Positions 1 through 3,339 of a DNA stretch of 5,455 nucleotides are shown here, piece by piece. The notes below the pieces were generated by a model. That model saw only the letters and a list, made by a program, of their open reading frames with translations. It searched no databases and was not told where the DNA came from. The stretch is from an uncultured Myxococcales bacterium (GTDB lineage Bacteria > Myxococcota > UBA727 > VGSZ01): the NCBI GenBank assembly GCA_903952805.1, contig CAJBHN010000980.1:1-5455 (forward strand), written 5' to 3'. The position numbers were made by a program, and so were the translations under genes. Every line of letters starts with the position of its first letter. The first letter of the stretch is position 1.

Positions 1-2
1 GC

Positions 3-173
3 CACTGGTACGGCAACTGGCTCGACAGCCCAGAGACCCCATACGCCCCCGCGCAGCGGCGCGTGGTGGCCCAGGGCATCTTGTGGACCGCTGGAGTGAC
101 CATTCCCGACGGTGGCGTCGCCGTCGACGTCGACCCCGCCGAAGCCGGCCGCTACATCTCGCGCCGCCCCTGA
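3..173 (+). CDS. C-terminal fragment of a ThuA-like domain protein (5' end outside window)
   Basis: An open frame enters from the left edge in the phase starting at base 3 and stops at TGA 171-173, giving 56 residues. The readable end begins HWYGNWLDSPETPYAP and continues with RRVVAQGILWTAGVTIPDGG, then a short acidic tail ending RRP. The aromatic HWxxNW stretch followed by R-x-x-V-x-x-x-I-x-W-T-A-G-x-x-I/V-P-x-G-G resembles the end of ThuA-like (trehalose-utilisation-like, class I glutamine amidotransferase fold) domains. In those domains this segment is the last helix (NGILWTAG type) and an exit turn. Such proteins are common in secreted or sugar-related enzymes of Planctomycetota and Myxococcota. 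The active-site part lies outside the window, so the substrate and reaction cannot be judged. The assignment rests on one motif recognised by eye. Confidence 0.6.
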   Translation, partial: HWYGNWLDSPETPYAPAQRRVVAQGILWTAGVTIPDGGVAVDVDPAEAGRYISRRP

Positions 174-208
174 CCCGCGCAGATGGCCGGGCCAACCCGC
201 ACGGCGGC

Positions 209-231
209 TCCAAACAGCCCCCGTGTTTGGA
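209..231. repeat. Perfect 8-bp inverted repeat (stem-loop)
   Basis: TCCAAACA (209-216) and TGTTTGGA (224-231) are exact reverse complements around a 7-base loop, GCCCCCG. It sits 36 bases after the ThuA-like stop codon. It could be a transcript-end hairpin, but there is no T-run after it and the stem is only half GC, so an intrinsic terminator is not well supported. Because TCCAAA/TTTGGA recurs further on, a protein-binding operator is an equally good reading. Confidence 0.5.
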
Positions 232-261
232 AAGCGACTGGTCGTCGAATCCAAATTGCGA

Positions 262-276
262 TGTATATTCAGTTGA
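262..276 (+). promoter_or_regulatory. Candidate -10 box of the SPFH gene promoter
   Basis: TATATT at 264-269 matches the sigma-70 -10 consensus at five of six positions and is preceded by TG at 262-263. It lies in the only AT-rich pocket of the region and would start transcription near 276, about 130 bases before the first SPFH start codon. No good -35 box is present at 16-18 bases upstream (bases 240-247 read GTCGTC-like), so an activator or another sigma factor would be needed. This is a weak prediction in a GC-rich genome. Confidence 0.3.
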
Positions 277-395
277 TTGGAAAGACTGACCCCTCGCGGG
301 CCCGAATCGGCTGTGGTTGACCCGCGCTGGCTCTTCGGGCGACACAGAGGGCGTCATCAGATTGTCTTTGGCGCAATCCAAAGAACTTCACAGCC

Positions 396-400
396 AGGAG
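396..400 (+). promoter_or_regulatory. Ribosome binding site that fixes the first SPFH start
   Basis: AGGAG at 396-400 lies 6 bases before GTG 407. This favours GTG 407 over the longer in-frame opening from TTG 317, whose extra 30 residues are hydrophilic and have no counterpart in the family. Confidence 0.75.
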
Positions 401-406
401 CGCATC

Positions 407-1342
407 GTGCTGGAACTCATTTTGACCGTTGGCGTTCTCGGGGGACTGTTTCTCGTCACCCGCACCTTTGTCGTCGTCAGCGGTCGGCACGCCGTCGTCA
501 AGGAGCGGGTGGGCAAGTTCGCCGGCGTGCTCAAGCCCGGTTTTCACTTCATGCTGCCGATGCTCGACCGGGCGGCCTACACCCACGACATCCGTGAGCA
601 GGCCATCGATGTGCCGCCCCAGATGTGCATCACCAAGGACAACATCCAGGTCGAGGTCGACGGCATCGTCTACATCCAGGTGATGGACCCCCAGGCGGCG
701 TCCTACAACGTGTCGAACTACCGCGAGAGCGCCATCAACCTCGCCATGACGACGATGCGCAGCGAGATTGGCAAGCTCTCCCTGGAGCAGACGTTTTCTG
801 AGCGCGACAAGATGAATGACTCCATCGTCAAGGAGATCGACAAGGACTCCGTCAAATGGGGCATCAAGGTCCGCCGCTACGAAATCAAGGGCATCACGCC
901 GTCGATGGCCGTCGTGCACACGATGGAAAAGCAGATGGAAGCCGAGCGCCAGAAGCGAGCCCAGATAACGACCTCGACGGGCGCCAAGGAAGCCAAGATC
1001 CTCGTCTCGGAGGGCGAGAAGCAGCAGTCCATCAACATGTCCGAGGGCGAAAAGAGCAAGCGCATCAACGAGGCCCACGGTCGCGCCGCCGAGATTCGCC
1101 TCCTCGCCGATGCCCAGGCCAAGGGCACCCAGCTCGTCGCCGACGCCATCCGCGCCGAGGGTGGCGAGGCCGCCGTCAAAGCCCAGCTCGCCGAGCAATA
1201 CATCCACGAGCTTGGCCGCATCCTCGAGGGTGCCGAGGTCAGCGTGGTCCCCGAGGGCATCGCCAAGATGCGCGGCTTCTTTGAGGGCGTGAGCCAGGTG
1301 GGTGCTGCCACCACCTCCGGCAACGCCAAGCCCACCGCCTGA
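407..1342 (+). CDS. SPFH/Band 7 membrane protein, stomatin/paraslipin (QmcA/YbbK-like) type, first of a tandem pair
   Basis: The protein has 311 residues, close to the roughly 305 of E. coli QmcA. It starts at GTG 407 with AGGAG upstream. Residues 2-25 form one hydrophobic membrane segment (LELILTVGVLGG onward), followed by the SPFH domain to about residue 170. Domain hallmarks are GRHAVVKERVGKF (26-38), L-K-P-G-F-H-F (42-48), VPPQ (69-72), TKDN (76-79) and VEVDG (82-86). From about residue 173 (MEKQMEAERQKRAQ) a long charged helix rich in Glu, Lys, Ala and Arg runs to about 250, as expected for the coiled coil of SPFH rings. A mixed C-terminal segment follows. Family members assemble into large ring or cage oligomers on the inner membrane and often modulate membrane proteases. 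It is a clear paralogue of the next gene. HflC/HflK is less likely, because the TKDN/VEVDG pattern and the lack of an hflX/hfq-type context fit paraslipins better. No nfeD gene, the usual partner of this branch, lies beside it in the window. Confidence 0.9.
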   Translation: MLELILTVGVLGGLFLVTRTFVVVSGRHAVVKERVGKFAGVLKPGFHFMLPMLDRAAYTHDIREQAIDVPPQMCITKDNIQVEVDGIVYIQVMDPQAASYNVSNYRESAINLAMTTMRSEIGKLSLEQTFSERDKMNDSIVKEIDKDSVKWGIKVRRYEIKGITPSMAVVHTMEKQMEAERQKRAQITTSTGAKEAKILVSEGEKQQSINMSEGEKSKRINEAHGRAAEIRLLADAQAKGTQLVADAIRAEGGEAAVKAQLAEQYIHELGRILEGAEVSVVPEGIAKMRGFFEGVSQVGAATTSGNAKPTA

Positions 1343-1392
1343 TCAAGCGCTTCGAGTTTGATGTTCATGCCAGTCAAGCGCTGGCGAGTTGA
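1343..1392. repeat. Imperfect direct repeat between the SPFH genes
   Basis: TCAAGCGCTTCGAGTTTGA (1343-1361) recurs as TCAAGCGCTGGCGAGTTGA (1374-1392), offset by 31 bases. The first nine bases are identical and the rest differ by an offsetting insertion and deletion. The first copy contains the perfect palindrome AAGCGCTT (1345-1352). It begins right after the stop codon of the first SPFH gene. Spacing near three helical turns would suit a pair of protein sites, but a chance or relic duplication is also possible. Confidence 0.45.
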
Positions 1393-1461
1393 ACCCCGCG
1401 CCTCGTCGCGCCCCACCCATGTCGTCGCCGCTGCTGTCGTCGTCGACCATCCCCCCTTCTC

Positions 1462-1465
1462 GGAG
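1462..1465 (+). promoter_or_regulatory. Ribosome binding site that fixes the second SPFH start
   Basis: GGAG at 1462-1465 stands 6 bases before ATG 1472. The frame is open further upstream (TTG 1358, ATG 1361, ATG 1367), but those starts would add a Val/Ala/Arg-rich stretch unlike the family and lack a comparable site. Confidence 0.7.
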
Positions 1466-1471
1466 TTTGTC

Positions 1472-2542
1472 ATGCAAGGCATCGCCTACACCATCTGGGC
1501 CCTCGCTGCCCTCTACTTTGCGTTCAAGGTTTTTCGCTCGGTCCGCGTCGTTGCCAATCGCACCGAGCTCATCGTCGAGCGCCTCGGCGACTACCGCACC
1601 ACCCTCGGGCCCGGCGTGCATTTCCTGTTGCCGTTTGTTGACCGGGTGGCCTTCACCCTCGACCTGAAGGAAGAGGCCATCGAGGTCCCGCCCCAGGATT
1701 GCTTCACCAAGGACAACGTCCGAGTCGAGGTCGACGGCGTCCTCTACATGAAGATCACGAACTCGAAGCAGGCCGTCTACGGCATCGTCGACTACCGCTT
1801 CGCCATGGTGCAGCTCGCCCAGACCATGGTGCGCTCGGTCATCGGTACCCTCGATCTCGACCACACGTTTGAAGACCGCGAGCTCATCAACTCCCAGGTC
1901 ATCTCGGCCCTCAACGAGGTCGGCCGCACCTGGGGCTGCGTCGTCAGCCGCTACGAAGTCAAAAACATCGTGCCCCCCGCCAGCGTCCGCGACTCGATGG
2001 AGCAACAGATGGCCGCCGAGCGCAACCGCCGCGCCATCCTGGCCCGCGCCGAGGGCGACAAGCAGTCCCGCATCGCCGACTCCGAAGGCAAAAAGCAGGA
2101 GATGATCAACCGTTCCCAGGGCGAAATGCAGCGCCGCATCAACGAGGCCGAGGGCAAGGCCGAGGAAATCCTCGCCATCTCCAAAGCCACCGCCGATTCC
2201 ATCCGCGCCATCTCCGAGACCATCGCCGTCCCCGGCGGTCGCGAAGCCGTCAACATGCGGCTGAGCCAGCAAATGATCACCAAACTCGGCGCCCTGTCCA
2301 ATGGCCAAAAGGTGGTGCTGCCCGCCGACCTGATGCGCATCGACGACGTGCTCAAGAGCATTGGCCTCGAAGGCACCACCGCGGTACCCATCCGTCCGTC
2401 GTCAGCGCCTGCGTCGTCGTCGTCATCGTCGGCCCCGGTGCCGCGCCAGGCCGAGCCCGTGTACGTCCGGCCCGTGGCGCCGTCGATGCCGGCCCCGCCG
2501 ACGATGCCCCTGCAGCCCTGGCCCCCGGCGAAACCTGAGTGA
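1472..2542 (+). CDS. SPFH/Band 7 membrane protein, stomatin/paraslipin type with Pro/Ser-rich tail, second of the pair
   Basis: The protein has 356 residues and starts at ATG 1472 behind GGAG. A membrane segment covers about residues 2-20 (MQGIAYTIWALAALYFAF). The SPFH domain follows, with ELIVERLGDY, L-G-P-G-V-H-F-L-L-P, VPPQ (72-75), TKDN (79-82) and VEVDG. A charged coiled coil begins near residue 176 (MEQQMAAERNRRAILARAEG) with repeated EG(D/K)KQ-like units. Residues about 306-356 form a low-complexity tail rich in Pro, Ser and Ala with a run of six serines (315-320). That tail is absent from the upstream paralogue and unusual for QmcA-like proteins. The two SPFH proteins align throughout the domain and share DNA identity (CACCAAGGACAAC at 631 and 1705), so they arose by duplication. 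Co-transcription is likely. Its stop codon overlaps the next start. It probably forms an inner-membrane oligomer, perhaps mixed with its neighbour. Confidence 0.9.
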   Translation: MQGIAYTIWALAALYFAFKVFRSVRVVANRTELIVERLGDYRTTLGPGVHFLLPFVDRVAFTLDLKEEAIEVPPQDCFTKDNVRVEVDGVLYMKITNSKQAVYGIVDYRFAMVQLAQTMVRSVIGTLDLDHTFEDRELINSQVISALNEVGRTWGCVVSRYEVKNIVPPASVRDSMEQQMAAERNRRAILARAEGDKQSRIADSEGKKQEMINRSQGEMQRRINEAEGKAEEILAISKATADSIRAISETIAVPGGREAVNMRLSQQMITKLGALSNGQKVVLPADLMRIDDVLKSIGLEGTTAVPIRPSSAPASSSSSSAPVPRQAEPVYVRPVAPSMPAPPTMPLQPWPPAKPE

Positions 2543-3147
2543 CCGACACCCGGTCCCTGACGCGAGGGTGTCGGCTATTGGCCGGCGCCCTCGCCTTTGT
2601 CCCCGTCTTCGTCGTCGTTTTCCTTGGCGAAGTCGGCAGCGGTTGTGTGTCGGCCCGCAGCCTGCGCAAAGATGAGCGCGTCAGGGCCTCCAGCGACGAG
2701 GGCTACGTCGTCCTCGCCGTCAACGTCCCTGAACCCGTCGCGGTCAGCATCAACCTCTGCAAGGACGGCAATGTCCAGGCGTGCTTCCCGGTGCAGTCGA
2801 TGGCGTCGGCCGAGGGCATCCGCATCTATGCCGTTCCCGCCGCCCGCTATTGCCTCCAGCAGATCTTGCTCGAAGATGGCGCGAGCTCCCTCGACATGAT
2901 GCTCGGTCACGACAGCATGAAGTGCTTCGTCGTCGAGCCCGGAGCCCTCAACTACCCCGGCCACCTCGAGGTCGACCTGACACCGACCCAGTTCTCGACG
3001 ACGCGGGTGAGACATCGCTTCGTCCGGCTGCGCGGCGTGGACCAACAGCTCAAGCGCGACTTTCCCCATGTCGGCGACCTGCCCTTTCTGGAGCCCGTGT
3101 TGACGCCGATGGCGTCGCCGTCATCACCGTCACCGTCTCCGTCGTGA
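2539..3147 (+). CDS. Hypothetical exported protein or lipoprotein, translationally coupled to the SPFH gene
   Basis: I do not recognise a named family. The GTG start at 2539 shares bases with the previous TGA (GTGA), which suggests translational coupling; no strong RBS precedes it. The 202 residues begin with Arg at 5, 9 and 12, then a hydrophobic core (LLAGALAFVPVFVVVFLG, about 13-30) and then VGSGC with Cys36. This could be a lipoprotein, although Gly rather than Leu occupies the -3 position, or a signal peptidase I site after VSA (residue 39). The mature part looks beta-rich: GYVVLAVNV (55-63), IRIYAVPAARYCL (94-106) and KCFVVEPGALNYPGHLEVDL (128-147). The last, with its F-x-V-x-P-G-x-x-x-Y-x-G pattern, recalls small DUF2846-like envelope lipoproteins, but only loosely. 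Cys at 74, 82, 105 and 129 could form disulfides after export. The end is a short Ser/Pro tail. Linkage suggests an envelope partner of the SPFH pair; this is inference. Confidence 0.75.
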   Translation: MTDTRSLTRGCRLLAGALAFVPVFVVVFLGEVGSGCVSARSLRKDERVRASSDEGYVVLAVNVPEPVAVSINLCKDGNVQACFPVQSMASAEGIRIYAVPAARYCLQQILLEDGASSLDMMLGHDSMKCFVVEPGALNYPGHLEVDLTPTQFSTTRVRHRFVRLRGVDQQLKRDFPHVGDLPFLEPVLTPMASPSSPSPSPS

Positions 3148-3260
3148 TGCAGAGCTTTCTTGCGACGGAGGTCCATCACGAGGGCACCGCAGGTGGCGGT
3201 GTCGTCGGGAGCGGTCTTGCTGAAGGGCAAACTGACGTCCCTGAAGGCCTGCGCCCTTGA

Positions 3261-3280
3261 ACCTCACTTCGCAGCGAGGT
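3261..3280 (+). promoter_or_regulatory. Leader hairpin A
   Basis: ACCTC (3261-3265) pairs with GAGGT (3276-3280). After one A-C mismatch, CT pairs with AG, closing a TCGC loop. This gives seven base pairs with one mismatch. Its right arm is also the left arm of the larger hairpin that follows, so the two cannot form at once. Confidence 0.4.
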
Positions 3281-3312
3281 GACGCCTCACTCAGGTGCAA
3301 CGCGTGACCTCG
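3275..3312 (+). promoter_or_regulatory. Leader hairpin B (10 of 11 bp paired)
   Basis: CGAGGTGACGC (3275-3285) and GCGTGACCTCG (3302-3312) are reverse complements except for one central G-G mismatch. The 16-base loop contains a further small pairing, CAC (3288-3290) with GTG (3295-3297). It is the strongest structure in the window outside genes. Only TTT follows (3313-3315), so it is a poor intrinsic terminator. It could be an RNA switch arm, or an 11-bp-arm operator in DNA form. Confidence 0.5.
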
Positions 3313-3322
3313 TTTCCTGAGT
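3289..3322 (+). promoter_or_regulatory. Leader pairing C next to the ribosome binding site
   Basis: ACTCAGG (3289-3295) and CCTGAGT (3316-3322) are perfect 7-bp reverse complements 20 bases apart. The left arm lies in the loop of hairpin B, and the right arm ends one base before the AAAGGTGA site. CTC (3286-3288) could also reach GAG (3329-3331), placing the ribosome binding site within a bulge. Confidence 0.4.
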
Positions 3323-3323
3323 A

Positions 3324-3330
3324 AAGGTGA
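3324..3330 (+). promoter_or_regulatory. cstA: Ribosome binding site for the upstream cstA start
   Basis: AAGGTGA at 3324-3330 matches the 3' end of 16S rRNA and stands 9 bases before ATG 3340. It is too far (39 bases) from the alternative ATG 3370, so it argues for 3340. It directly follows leader pairing C. Confidence 0.55.
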
Positions 3331-3339
3331 GCCCTTCGA

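Larger units (their letters stand above)
174..406. other. Intergenic region with repeated motif and promoter-like sequence
   Basis: These 233 bases lie between the ThuA-like stop and the first SPFH gene, and I find no convincing gene in them. The stretch from about 225 to 290 is clearly richer in A/T than its surroundings. It contains a perfect stem-loop (209-231), a TATATT box (264-269), and several copies of TCCAAA or its complement (209-214, 226-231, 250-255, 377-382). A split direct repeat, TTGGAAAG then ACTG, occurs at 227-240 and again at 277-288. The second half (290-390) is GC-rich, with a small inverted repeat CTTTGG/CCAAAG at 366-383. The most economical reading is the promoter and operator region of the SPFH genes, possibly also carrying the end signal of the preceding gene. 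Confidence 0.5.
3148..3339. other. Structured intergenic leader before cstA
   Basis: These 192 bases hold no convincing gene. The first 110 bases are GC-rich with only weak symmetry (AAGGGC 3223-3228 and GCCCTT 3253-3258). The last 80 bases contain three overlapping inverted repeats, described separately, ending at a ribosome binding site. The region should contain the end of the SPFH transcript and the start of the cstA transcript, but I see no intrinsic terminator with a T-run and no strong promoter. Confidence 0.5.

Noticed and set aside
209..231. Intrinsic terminator of the ThuA-like gene
   Set aside because: The stem is perfect, but there is no T-run after it and its GC content is modest. 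Kept as an inverted repeat only.
83..289. A 68-residue + strand open frame across the ThuA-like end and the intergenic region
   Set aside because: Arg-run composition from another phase of the ThuA-like coding end; no RBS.
269..1207. A 312-residue - strand open frame over the first SPFH gene
   Set aside because: Low-complexity Asp/Leu/Val/Gly/His product opposite a well-conserved SPFH gene; a shadow.
1343..2308. A 321-residue - strand open frame over the second SPFH gene
   Set aside because: Same type of complement artefact, with no recognisable domain.
407..2542. Reading the SPFH pair as HflK and HflC
   Set aside because: VPPQ...TKDN...VEVDG motifs and sizes fit the QmcA/stomatin branch better, and no hfq, hflX or ftsH lies nearby. 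It cannot be fully excluded without a tree.
2952..3230. A 92-residue - strand open frame reaching into the cstA leader (starts MPFSKTAPDD)
   Set aside because: Its first part is the only one with protein-like composition, but it has a TTG start, a weak upstream site, and a second half that is the shadow of the exported protein gene. Not supported as a gene.
3085..3260. Possible frameshift extending the exported protein into the frame ending at 3260
   Set aside because: The downstream frame has no domain or pattern that would continue the protein, and the Ser/Pro end at 3147 is a plausible natural terminus.
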